Of a stretch of 18,922 nucleotides of DNA, positions 7,220 to 13,298 are shown in pieces. Made by a program: the position numbers and the translations under genes. Positions within the stretch are counted from its first letter, which is position 1, and every line of letters starts with the position of its first letter. The DNA comes from CAXTKD01 sp964244885. GTDB lineage: Bacteria > Pseudomonadota > Alphaproteobacteria > Sphingomonadales > Sphingomonadaceae. The notes under the pieces are model-generated. The model was not told the DNA's origin. It saw only the letters and a program-made list of their open reading frames with translations, and searched no databases. The stretch covers positions 1 through 18,922 of the forward strand of contig CAXTKD010000022.1 in the NCBI GenBank assembly GCA_964244885.1, read 5' to 3'.

Positions 7220-8090
7220 TCTCGAGCACCAGGGTCGGCCACTCGCCGACGAGGTGACGAGCGACGAGGCGGCAGCCGAGCGGCTTATAGGCCGCCAGCA
7301 CAGCCGCCTCCTGAGTTTCCAGAAGCCCGGCGAGCACGATGGTGCCGCCGGGCTTCGTTGCGTCCGCGATCGAGGCCGCGAGCTCGATCAGCGGCTGGGC
7401 GAGGATGTTGGCGATGACCAGGTCGTAGGGCGCGCGGGCGGCAAGCTCGGCGTCCTCCAATCCCGGCGCGACGACCAGGCCGATCGGCGGGCTGCCGTTG
7501 GCCGCGAGATTCTCGGCGGCGACCTCGATCGCCACGGGGTCGATGTCGCTGGCGATGACGCGCGCCTCGGGCCAGCGGATGGCGGCGGCGATGGCCAGCA
7601 GGCCGCTGCCCGTACCGAGGTCGATGATGTTCTCGGGCTCGATCGCCAGCGTGTCGATCGCCAGCAGGCAGCCGGTGGTCGTCTCGTGCCGGCCGGTGCC
7701 GAAGGCGCGGCCGGCCTCGATGGCGATGGGGACCGCGCCTTCGGGGATGCGGTCGGCATGCGCGGCGGTGTGGACGAAGAAGCGCCCGGCGTGGACGGGA
7801 TCGAGGCCGCTTTGGCTCAAGGACACCCAGTCGTCGGCGGGGAGGTGCTCGACCTCCGCCATGCCCGGCGCGAGACGGGCGAGGGTGGCGAAGATCGCGT
7901 CGTCGGGCGAGGAGGGGAGATAGATGTCGAGCTGCCAGTCGTCGGGACGGGCGGGGTCGGGCTCGCTGGTGACGATGACCGGCGGCTCGTCCGGGTCGAA
8001 CGCCTCATAAAGCGAAAGCGCGAGCGCCTCGGCGGCGTCGCGCTTGCAGGGCAGGCTCAGTTTCCAGCTATCTCCGGGCATCGCGGCCAC
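7176..8090 (-). CDS. prmA: Ribosomal protein L11 methyltransferase PrmA
   Basis: PrmA has 304 residues from GTG 8090 (301 from ATG 8081). It is a cytoplasmic SAM-dependent enzyme that trimethylates ribosomal protein L11. The family-specific loop AFGTGRHETT precedes the SAM-binding motif IDLGTGSGLLAIAAA. The acidic strand ASDIDPVAIEVAAENL and the segment DLVIANILAQPL complete a class I methyltransferase fold, and the C-terminus has GEWPTLVLETRR. About eleven residues follow the usual end (ATRGTAARSQG), and this tail overlaps the possible small gene on the plus strand. Both candidate start codons lie inside a strong inverted repeat (8074-8107), and neither has an obvious Shine-Dalgarno. The gene follows the PEP-CTERM gene by 32 bases. 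Confidence 0.95.
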   Translation of the reverse strand: MAAMPGDSWKLSLPCKRDAAEALALSLYEAFDPDEPPVIVTSEPDPARPDDWQLDIYLPSSPDDAIFATLARLAPGMAEVEHLPADDWVSLSQSGLDPVHAGRFFVHTAAHADRIPEGAVPIAIEAGRAFGTGRHETTTGCLLAIDTLAIEPENIIDLGTGSGLLAIAAAIRWPEARVIASDIDPVAIEVAAENLAANGSPPIGLVVAPGLEDAELAARAPYDLVIANILAQPLIELAASIADATKPGGTIVLAGLLETQEAAVLAAYKPLGCRLVARHLVGEWPTLVLETRRATRGTAARSQG

Positions 8091-8107
8091 GTGCCGCCGA
8101 TGCCCGG
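8074..8107 (-). promoter_or_regulatory. Strong inverted repeat covering the prmA start codons
   Basis: On the plus strand the left arm is CCGGGCATCGCGGC, the loop CACGT, and the right arm GCCGCCGATGCCCGG. The arms pair over 14 base pairs with a single-base bulge. In the minus-strand transcript the GTG at 8090 falls at the loop edge and the ATG at 8081 falls within the 3' arm. There is no T-run after it, so it does not look like a standard intrinsic terminator for the upstream PEP-CTERM gene. Occlusion of the prmA start is an inference. Confidence 0.55.
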
Positions 8108-8122
8108 AAGAAGCAAGACGGC

Positions 8123-8878
8123 TTAGGCGGCCTTGCGGCGGCGGCCGATGCCGAGCGCCAGGGCGCCCATGCCGAACAGTCCGAGCATCGCGGGCTCCGG
8201 CACATCGAGACGCGTCGGGGTCGGATAGACGTCGAACTGACCAACCTGGTCCTGGTAGCCGGTCTTGTCGAGCGCGAACAGGCCGTTGACGGTCGGGCCG
8301 CCGACGGTAAGCGCCGACAGATAGCCGTTGGCGAGCGAGGTGACCGCCGCCTGCTGCGCGGTATCGGTGACCTTGAACTGCGCCGAACCGTTGGTGACGT
8401 TGTAGCCCATCGTGCTCTCGCCGACGATTTCCCAGATCGCGAACTGGAACGCCGCCGCCTGGTTGACGGTCATCGCGTTATCGATATCCGGGAAGTTGCG
8501 CGCGAACAGCTGGCTGATCAGCGACGCCTTGGTGAGGCCGATGCCATTCGGGGCGAGCGTCGTGTTGCCGTTCTTCAGCGAGTCGACGCTGTAGGTGACG
8601 ACGGTCGGCGCCGCGGCGATGTACTCGGTCGGCTCGATGCAGAAGGTGTAGATAATCGCGGTGACCGGATCGAGCGGATCGTGAGCCGACACGTCGAACG
8701 CGAGGCGGCCCGCGCCGACCGTCGTCCACGATGCGGCACCGTTGAAGCTGACCTGGGCGTTCTGGAGCGTGGCGCTGGAGGCACGATAAACGATGCTCAT
8801 GGTCGTCGCCGAAGCCATCGCCGGAACGGCGAGGGCGACCGTCGCGGCGGCCAGCTTGAGCAGGGTTTTCTTGTTCAC
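8123..8878 (-). CDS. PEP-CTERM sorting domain protein with thioester-like Cys/Gln motifs
   Basis: A 251-residue exported protein. Residues 1-24 (MNKKTLLKLAAATVALAV then PAMASA) are a classical Sec signal peptide with an AxA cleavage site. The C-terminus is a PEP-CTERM tripartite signal: VPEPAMLG, a hydrophobic stretch, and the basic end GRRRKAA. This is the tag recognised by exosortase (EpsH family). In between, FCIEP (Cys80) and QFAIWEI (Gln145, Trp149) resemble the Cys and Gln motifs of surface thioester domains, so a reactive internal thioester is possible; that is inference. I chose GTG 8878 over ATG 8902 because GGAGA at 8886-8890 sits seven bases before it and the signal peptide then begins normally. 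The biological role is unknown; surface attachment is a guess. Confidence 0.88.
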   Translation of the reverse strand: MNKKTLLKLAAATVALAVPAMASATTMSIVYRASSATLQNAQVSFNGAASWTTVGAGRLAFDVSAHDPLDPVTAIIYTFCIEPTEYIAAAPTVVTYSVDSLKNGNTTLAPNGIGLTKASLISQLFARNFPDIDNAMTVNQAAAFQFAIWEIVGESTMGYNVTNGSAQFKVTDTAQQAAVTSLANGYLSALTVGGPTVNGLFALDKTGYQDQVGQFDVYPTPTRLDVPEPAMLGLFGMGALALGIGRRRKAA

Positions 8879-8942
8879 GGCTTTATCTCCGAAAATCAGC
8901 ATTCGAGTTATATCACATCAAGCAAGCATCATGCCATGCACC

Positions 8943-8973
8943 GAAAACCGCCGTTTTCTGCGCGGCGCGCGCA
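8943..8973. promoter_or_regulatory. Two abutting palindromes between uvrD and the PEP-CTERM gene
   Basis: GAAAAC, CGCC, GTTTTC (8943-8958) is a perfect 6-bp dyad. It is followed without a gap by TGCGCG, GCG, CGCGCA (8959-8973), another perfect 6-bp dyad. They lie in the 127-base gap between the uvrD stop and the PEP-CTERM start, about 65-95 bases upstream of the latter. They could be operators for the PEP-CTERM gene or an unconventional end signal for uvrD. I could not identify a convincing -35/-10 pair in this gap. Confidence 0.35.
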
Positions 8974-9005
8974 CAATCTGTAAAGAATCGCGACAGTGTT
9001 TTGGC

Positions 9006-11273
9006 TTAAACTAGGTTAACGAAACTATCGAGAACGCGCTTGCTTCCGGCCTTTTCGAAATCGATTTCGAGCTTGTTGCCGTCGATCGCGGCGACGGTGC
9101 CGTACCCGAACTTCGAATGGAAAACCCGGGCGCCGAGCGCGACGTCCGATCTCGCCCTGGCGCCGACAGTGACCGAGCCGGCGCGGGCGTCGATAATCGC
9201 CGGACGAAGCGCCCCTTGCGCGGCGGCGCGCTGCCAGCCGGGGCCGCGGCCGGCGCCGCGGACGATGTCGGCGAAGGGATCGGCGGTCGCGGTCAACGCG
9301 GCGCGCCACAGGCTGGCGCCGCCCGACATGGTCGATTCCTGGTCGATGTGCTCCTCAGGAAGCTCGCCGACGAAGCGCGAGGGGATCGAGGAGGTCCACT
9401 GGCCGTAGATGCGGCGATTGGCCGCGTGGAGGACGGTGGCGCGCTTCTTCGCCCGCGTCAGGCCGACATAGGCGAGGCGACGCTCCTCCTCCAGCCCGGC
9501 GTTGCCGGTCTCGTCGAGCGCGCGCTGGTTGGGGAAGACGCCCTCCTCCCAGCCGGCGAGGAAGACGTTGTCGAACTCCAGGCCCTTGGCGGCGTGCAAG
9601 GTCATGATCGTTACTTTGTCGGTCTCGTCGGATTGTTCGTTTTCCATCACGAGTGCGACGTGATCGAGAAAACTACTTAGCGACTCGAACTCCTCCATCG
9701 CGCGTGTCAGCTCCTGGAGATTCTCCAGCCGGCCGCCGGCTTCGGCCGAGCGATCGGCCTGCCACATCGCGACGTAGCCCGATTCCTCGAGGATGAGGCG
9801 CGCCAGCTCGGGATGGGTGAGCTGGTCGATCTGGGCGCGCCAACGCGCGAGGTCCTGGACGAAATGGCCGAGCGCGCGGCGCGCGGCGGCAGGAAGCTCG
9901 TCGGTCTGGACGAGCTCGGCGGCGGCGCGGGAGAGCGGGATGCCCTGCGACCGCGCATAGCCGTGGAGGCGCTGCAGGCTCTTGTCGCCAAGCCCGCGCT
10001 TGGGCGTGTTGACGACGCGTTCGAACGCCAGGTCGTCGGCGGGCTGGACGACGATGCGGAGATAGGCGAGCGCGTCGCGGATCTCGGCGCGCTCGTAGAA
10101 GCGGAAGCCGCCAACGATGCGGTAGGGTACGCCGACCGAGATGAAGCGGTCCTCGAACTCGCGGGTCTGGAACTGCGCGCGGACGAGGATGGCGGCGTCG
10201 TTGAGCGAACCGCCCTGACGCTGGATGTCCTCCAGCCGGTCGGCGACATGGCGCGCCTCCTCCGGCCCGTCCCACACGCCGACGACGCTGACCTTGTCAC
10301 CGCCGACCGCGTCGGTCCACAACGTCTTGCCGAGACGGCCGGCGTTCTTCGCGATCAGGCCGCCGGCGGCGCCGAGGATGTGGTTGGTCGAGCGGTAGTT
10401 CTGCTCCAGGCGGATGATCGCGGCGCCGGGGAAGTCCTTCTCGAACCGCAGTATGTTCGCGACCTCCGCGCCGCGCCAGGAATAGATCGACTGATCGTCA
10501 TCCCCGACGCAGCAGATGTTCTTGCGCTCCTGCGCGAGCAGGCGGAGCCAGAGGTATTGGCCGGTGTTGGTGTCCTGATATTCGTCGACCAGCACATATT
10601 TGAAGCGCTGCTGATATTGCGCCAGCACGTCGGGGTGCGAGGTGAAGATCGTCAGCATGTGGAGGAGGAGGTCGCCGAAGTCGGCGGCGTTCAGGTCGAC
10701 CAGGCGGCGCTGGTAGGCGGTGTAGAGCGACTGGCCCTTGCCGTCGGCGAAGGCGTGGGCCTCCTCGTCCGAGAGCTTAGAGGGCGTCCAGCCGCGGTTC
10801 TTCCACTTGTCGATCAGGCCGCCAAGCTGGCGGGCGGGCCAGCGCTTCTCGTCGAGGTCGGCGGCGATGATCACCTGCTTCAGCAGGCGGAGCTGGTCGT
10901 CGGTGTCGAGGATGGTGAAGTTGGACTTCAGGCCGACGAGCTCCGCATGGCGGCGGAGCATCCGCGCCGCGACCGAATGGAAGGTGCCGAGGAAGGGCAT
11001 GCCCTCGACGACGTCGCCGAGCATCGCCTCCATCCGGTGCCGCATCTCGCGCGCCGCGCGGTTGGTGAAGGTGACCGCGAGGATCTCCGAGGGCCAGGCG
11101 CGGCGGGTGAAGATGATGTGCGCGAGGCGGCTGGTCAGCGCCTTGGTCTTGCCGGTGCCGGCGCCGGCGAGGATCAGCACCGGGCCTTCGGTGGTCAGCA
11201 CCGCCTCCCGCTGCGGCGGGTTGAGGCCGCGCAGATAGGGCGGCTCGGGGGCGAGGGCGGGGGCTGTGGTCAC
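9006..11273 (-). CDS. uvrD: ATP-dependent DNA helicase UvrD/PcrA (superfamily 1)
   Basis: A 755-residue 3'-5' helicase for nucleotide-excision and mismatch repair and removal of proteins from DNA. Near the N-terminus is the Q-motif LNPPQREAV. The Walker A motif AGAGTGKT follows at about residues 36-43. Further motifs are VTFTNRAAREM (Ia), LVDEYQDTN (II), GDDDQSIYSWRGA (III), LEQNYRST (IV), MTLHAAKGLEFDNVF (V) and YVGLTRAKK (VI). The C-terminal segment FGYGTVAAIDGNKLEIDFE resembles the small Tudor-like tail of UvrD/PcrA. I prefer GTG 11273 over TTG 11309, because the latter lies upstream of the likely transcription start and overlaps the previous gene. A GTTC-N7-GTTC box ends five bases before the GTG. 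Confidence 0.96.
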   Translation of the reverse strand: MTTAPALAPEPPYLRGLNPPQREAVLTTEGPVLILAGAGTGKTKALTSRLAHIIFTRRAWPSEILAVTFTNRAAREMRHRMEAMLGDVVEGMPFLGTFHSVAARMLRRHAELVGLKSNFTILDTDDQLRLLKQVIIAADLDEKRWPARQLGGLIDKWKNRGWTPSKLSDEEAHAFADGKGQSLYTAYQRRLVDLNAADFGDLLLHMLTIFTSHPDVLAQYQQRFKYVLVDEYQDTNTGQYLWLRLLAQERKNICCVGDDDQSIYSWRGAEVANILRFEKDFPGAAIIRLEQNYRSTNHILGAAGGLIAKNAGRLGKTLWTDAVGGDKVSVVGVWDGPEEARHVADRLEDIQRQGGSLNDAAILVRAQFQTREFEDRFISVGVPYRIVGGFRFYERAEIRDALAYLRIVVQPADDLAFERVVNTPKRGLGDKSLQRLHGYARSQGIPLSRAAAELVQTDELPAAARRALGHFVQDLARWRAQIDQLTHPELARLILEESGYVAMWQADRSAEAGGRLENLQELTRAMEEFESLSSFLDHVALVMENEQSDETDKVTIMTLHAAKGLEFDNVFLAGWEEGVFPNQRALDETGNAGLEEERRLAYVGLTRAKKRATVLHAANRRIYGQWTSSIPSRFVGELPEEHIDQESTMSGGASLWRAALTATADPFADIVRGAGRGPGWQRAAAQGALRPAIIDARAGSVTVGARARSDVALGARVFHSKFGYGTVAAIDGNKLEIDFEKAGSKRVLDSFVNLV

Positions 11274-11277
11274 GCGC

Positions 11278-11292
11278 GAACAGTTAGGGAAC
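11278..11292 (-). promoter_or_regulatory. Candidate LexA box immediately before uvrD
   Basis: On the minus strand the sequence is GTTCCCTAACTGTTC, an exact GTTC-N7-GTTC repeat. It ends five bases before the GTG of uvrD, a LexA-regulated gene in E. coli. A possible promoter overlaps it: TTGCCC (11309-11304), a 17-base spacer, and a poor -10, TAACTG (11286-11281). If correct, transcription would begin near 11274 and the mRNA would be essentially leaderless. The stop codon of the upstream gene lies inside the box. Confidence 0.62.
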
Positions 11293-11748
11293 GCGGGGCG
11301 TGGGGGCAAGCGGCGCGGGCGCGGAAGTTAACATGTTGGAGGTCTGTGGAGGGCTTTCTCCACCGTCTCCCAAGGGGCGGAAGTTAACAAGATGGAGATG
11401 GCGCGCCGCCTCGGCGAGCCAATCGCGGGGCGGTTGCGGATGTGTCATGCCGGTGAAGCGCGTTCGGATAGCAACCTGGCGACCATCCCATATGACTGGC
11501 TTGCTCGTCGCTTCGATAGGCGGGGCTTTTGCAGCACGGGCGGCGGCGCAGGCAGCATGTAACGCCGCTTCGAAGTGCTTCGCATCGGGACGGTTGCGGA
11601 GCCTATGAAGGCTGACGCGCGACAAACCCACCGACGCGAGAGCACCGGCGATCGAGCCGGTGTCGCGGAGAGCTAACAGAAAGGCGCGCTGGCGTTCCGG
11701 CGTCCAGCCGTCGCGACGGCGTCGGGTGCGGACGACGGGTGTTTTCAT
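11284..11748 (-). CDS. Helix-turn-helix-like hypothetical protein with repeat-encoded C-terminus
   Basis: A 154-residue protein from ATG 11748. It begins very basic (MKTPVVRTRRRRDGW), then has WTPERQRAFLLALRDTGSIA and GALASVGLSRVSLHRLRNRP (residues about 15-54), which look like a helix-turn-helix that senses or binds DNA. I recall many sphingomonad proteins of this general kind but cannot assign a role. The last roughly 35 residues, from about VNFRPLGDGG onward, are encoded by the tandem GTTAAC element, so this tail is probably acquired from a repeat. An earlier ATG at 11799 would run through an AT-rich, promoter-like stretch containing TTGACA at 11783-11778, so I prefer 11748. No Shine-Dalgarno is visible, and the mRNA may be leaderless. 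The gene lies directly upstream of uvrD. Confidence 0.6.
   Translation of the reverse strand: MKTPVVRTRRRRDGWTPERQRAFLLALRDTGSIAGALASVGLSRVSLHRLRNRPDAKHFEAALHAACAAARAAKAPPIEATSKPVIWDGRQVAIRTRFTGMTHPQPPRDWLAEAARHLHLVNFRPLGDGGESPPQTSNMLTSAPAPLAPTPRVP
11320..11398 (-). repeat. Tandem GTTAAC element upstream of uvrD
   Basis: Homologue of the element at 4769-4848, on the minus strand. GTTAAC motifs lie at 11383-11388 and 11327-11332, 56 bp apart. The plus-strand string CAAGGGGCGGAAGTTAACAA (11371-11390) is identical to the reverse complement of 4777-4796, followed by ATGGAGA in both. The second motif again has the CCAAC side. The region between contains a perfect hairpin, GTGGAG, GGCTTT, CTCCAC, which differs in sequence from the hairpin in the other copy. 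It lies inside the 3' end of the HTH-like gene and 47 bases upstream of the uvrD GTG. Confidence 0.7.
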
Positions 11749-11803
11749 CAAGGTATAAGACACCAAATCGGATAATATGTCAAGATAGATCACCGGCAAG
11801 TTA

Positions 11804-11929
11804 TCCCTCCGCTATGGAAGAGGGTCGTGATGAGGAGCGAAACGCGCCAGCGCGAGCGGTGCGGACTCAGAGCTTTCCCTCACCCCGCTCGCTGCCGCGA
11901 GTCGCCCTCTCCCGCCAGCGGGCGAGGGA
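11804..11929. repeat. Second intergenic repeat family, diverged copy
   Basis: It aligns with 4548-4679 over nearly its whole length. The right part is almost identical, including CCCCGCTCGCTGCCGCGAG at 11883-11901 and the hairpin CCCTCTCCCGC, CA, GCGGGCGAGGG (11905-11928). The left hairpin is degenerate and shortened (CCCTCCGC, TAT, GGAAGAGGG). It sits between the HTH-like gene and the antitoxin stop codon, ten bases from the latter, and may mark the edge of the accessory patch. Confidence 0.72.
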
Positions 11930-11939
11930 AGGCATCGCG

Positions 11940-12230
11940 TCAGCTTGCCGCTTGCAAACGTTCGAAGCTGATCTTGAGGCGAGTGCCTGTCGCTTCGGCA
12001 TAACGCTCCAGCGTTCGCGTCGAGGGCTTGCCGCGCCCGCTCTCCAGGCGGGCGATCGTCGCCTGCGTGGTGTTCATCCGGCGCGCGACCTCTTCCTGTG
12101 TGAGATCGGCGGTTGCGCGCGCCGAAATCAGCGCGTTTGCCAGCGCGAACTCGTCGTCCATCGCGGCATAAGCGTCGCGATACTCTGCATCGTTCATCCA
12201 CGTCTTGTGGAGCTTGCTGATACGGGTCAT
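11940..12230 (-). CDS. HigA/XRE-family antitoxin
   Basis: A 96-residue DNA-binding protein, expected to neutralise the adjacent toxin and repress their shared promoter. The HTH domain (about residues 40-85) reads LTQEEVARRMNTTQATIARL then ESGRGKPSTRTLERYAEATG, a standard XRE/Cro fold. The ATG at 12230 overlaps the toxin TGA (ATGA, 12230-12227). It is preceded by AAGGAG five bases upstream, a strong ribosome binding site that the toxin lacks. Better translation of the antitoxin than the toxin is what such a system needs; that is inference. Toxin-before-antitoxin order is typical of HigBA-like modules. Confidence 0.86.
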   Translation of the reverse strand: MTRISKLHKTWMNDAEYRDAYAAMDDEFALANALISARATADLTQEEVARRMNTTQATIARLESGRGKPSTRTLERYAEATGTRLKISFERLQAAS

Positions 12231-12547
12231 TCGATCTCCTTCGCGCGCTGGCGCGCCAGTTCGAGTTCTCGCGCCGGGGTCCTCTGGGTCTTCTTGATAA
12301 ACGCTCTCAGGATCACCACGCGCCGAACTTCGACGGTCACATAGATGGCCCGCGAAATCCCGCTCTTGCCGGTAAGACGCAATTCCCAGAGCTTGCCTTC
12401 AAGATGCCTGGCGGCCTCGGCGGGCAGAGCGCGCGGCCCGAATTGCTCGATCAAATTTGAATAGCGGGCGAGCCGCGCTCTCATGTCCGCTGGAAGTCTG
12501 GCAAGCTCCTCATCAACAATGTTGTTAAGGGTCTCGACCGTCCACAC
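12227..12547 (-). CDS. RelE/ParE-superfamily toxin, Gp49/HigB type
   Basis: A 106-residue protein starting MWTVETLNNIVDEEL from GTG 12547. It is probably a RelE-fold mRNA endonuclease acting at the ribosome, as known for HigB relatives. Diagnostic segments are HLEGKLWELRLTGKSGISRA, then IYVTVEVRRVVILRAFIKKT, then QRTPARELELARQRAKEI, matching the phage Gp49-like/HigB family. A TTG at 12553 would add two residues. Neither start has a Shine-Dalgarno. With TTGACA at 12581-12576 and a -10 near TATGTC (12559-12554), transcription would start about at the GTG, suggesting a leaderless message. Its stop overlaps the antitoxin start, indicating translational coupling. All expected family blocks are present, so it looks intact. 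Confidence 0.85.
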   Translation of the reverse strand: MWTVETLNNIVDEELARLPADMRARLARYSNLIEQFGPRALPAEAARHLEGKLWELRLTGKSGISRAIYVTVEVRRVVILRAFIKKTQRTPARELELARQRAKEIE

Positions 12548-12553
12548 GTCCAA

Positions 12554-12581
12554 GACATATCAAAAAAGATATAATTGTCAA
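12554..12581 (-). promoter_or_regulatory. Promoter and palindromic operator of the toxin-antitoxin pair
   Basis: On the minus strand TTGACA (12581-12576) is followed after 16 bases by TATGTC (12559-12554). The spacer is notably AT-rich for this genome and holds a palindrome, ATATC, six T, GATAT (12572-12557), overlapping the -10. A palindrome over the core promoter is typical of autorepressed toxin-antitoxin operons. The assignment is by position and motif only. Confidence 0.55.
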
Positions 12582-12592
12582 CCCAGCAAACG

Positions 12593-13135
12593 TCACTCCG
12601 CCCGCAGCAAATGAATGCGCGCCTTGCCGTAATCGCGGACGACCTCGACCGTGAAGCCGGGGGCGCCGAGGGTTTCGCCGCGGGCGGTCTCGACGCTGAC
12701 GAGGGCGAGGGGGGCGATCCAGCCTTGCGCCGCCAGGCGGGCGAGGGCGGGGGTGGCGAGGCCGCTCTTGTAGGGCGGGTCGAGCATGAGGAGGTGGTGG
12801 GGGGAGGGTGCGCGGGCGACGGCCTCTGCGGGGGCGCGATGGATGTCGGTGTCGTGCTCGGCGCCGAGCTTGTCGATGTTCTGCTTGAGCACGGCGAGGG
12901 CGACTCGCTCGTTCTCGACGAAGGTCGCCGTGGCGGCGCCGCGCGACAGGGCTTCGAGGCCGAGGGCGCCGGTGCCTGCGAAGATGTCGGCGACCGACAG
13001 GCCCTCGAAGCTGCCGAGGCGGCTGGTGAGCATCGAGAACAACGCCTCGCGGACGCGGTCGGCGGTGGGGCGGGTGGATTCGCCCGGCGGGGCGTCGATG
13101 GTGCGGCCGCGCCACTTGCCGGCGATGATCCTCAT
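12593..13135 (-). CDS. rsmD: 16S rRNA (guanine(966)-N2)-methyltransferase RsmD
   Basis: RsmD has 180 residues and uses SAM to methylate G966 of 16S rRNA during assembly of the small ribosomal subunit. The N-terminal MRIIAGKWRGRTI and RPTADRVREALFSML are family signatures. The SAM-binding motif is VADIFAGTGALGLEALSRGA (about residues 48-67). The catalytic motif is LDPPY, with Asp119-Tyr122. GAGAGG at 13151-13146, ten bases upstream, is a modest ribosome binding site. A repeat separates it from the pseudouridine synthase gene, which lies upstream on the same strand; the pairing of the two rRNA-modification genes suggests an operon. Confidence 0.96.
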   Translation of the reverse strand: MRIIAGKWRGRTIDAPPGESTRPTADRVREALFSMLTSRLGSFEGLSVADIFAGTGALGLEALSRGAATATFVENERVALAVLKQNIDKLGAEHDTDIHRAPAEAVARAPSPHHLLMLDPPYKSGLATPALARLAAQGWIAPLALVSVETARGETLGAPGFTVEVVRDYGKARIHLLRAE

Positions 13136-13168
13136 GGTTGGGCGGCCTCTCGCGCAGTCCCCACCTCA

Positions 13169-13271
13169 CCGTTCGTCCTGAGCCCTTCGGCTTCGCTCAG
13201 GAGAGCCTTGTCGAAGGATGTGGTTGCTCGGCCGAGCGTGCAACGTGGTTCGACAGGCTCACCACGAACGG
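13169..13271. repeat. REPIN-like inverted repeat, copy 3 (composite, inverted orientation)
   Basis: Here the CC/GG-type arm comes first and the GG/CC-type arm last, opposite to the other three copies. The right arm is intact: CGTGGT, loop TCGACAGGCTC, ACCACG. The spacer keeps the palindromic core GCTCGGCCGAGC. The left arm carries about 23 extra bases after CGTCCTGAGC, which themselves form a hairpin (CTGAGC paired with GCTCAG), and its stem ends AGGATG rather than AGGACG. It lies between rluB and rsmD. The rest of that 163-base gap shows no other feature. Confidence 0.82.
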
Positions 13272-13298
13272 ATTCAGAGGGAGTGCGCAGGTTAGAGA

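Noticed and set aside
8123..8902. PEP-CTERM protein starting at ATG 8902
   Set aside because: This places eight residues before a normal signal peptide and would translate through the clear GGAGA ribosome binding site of GTG 8878.
9006..11309. Longer uvrD starting at TTG 11309
   Set aside because: It would overlap the upstream gene, start at the putative -35 and add a Pro-rich stretch through the LexA-type box; the GTG at 11273 fits better.
11284..11799. HTH-like protein starting at ATG 11799
   Set aside because: The extra 17 residues come from an AT-rich stretch containing TTGACA and other promoter-like sequence; ATG 11748 begins a typical basic N-terminus.
11284..12581. Accessory patch as a prophage remnant or defence island
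   Set aside because: It holds only an HTH-like gene and one toxin-antitoxin pair; no integrase, structural phage gene, attachment-site duplication or known defence gene is present.
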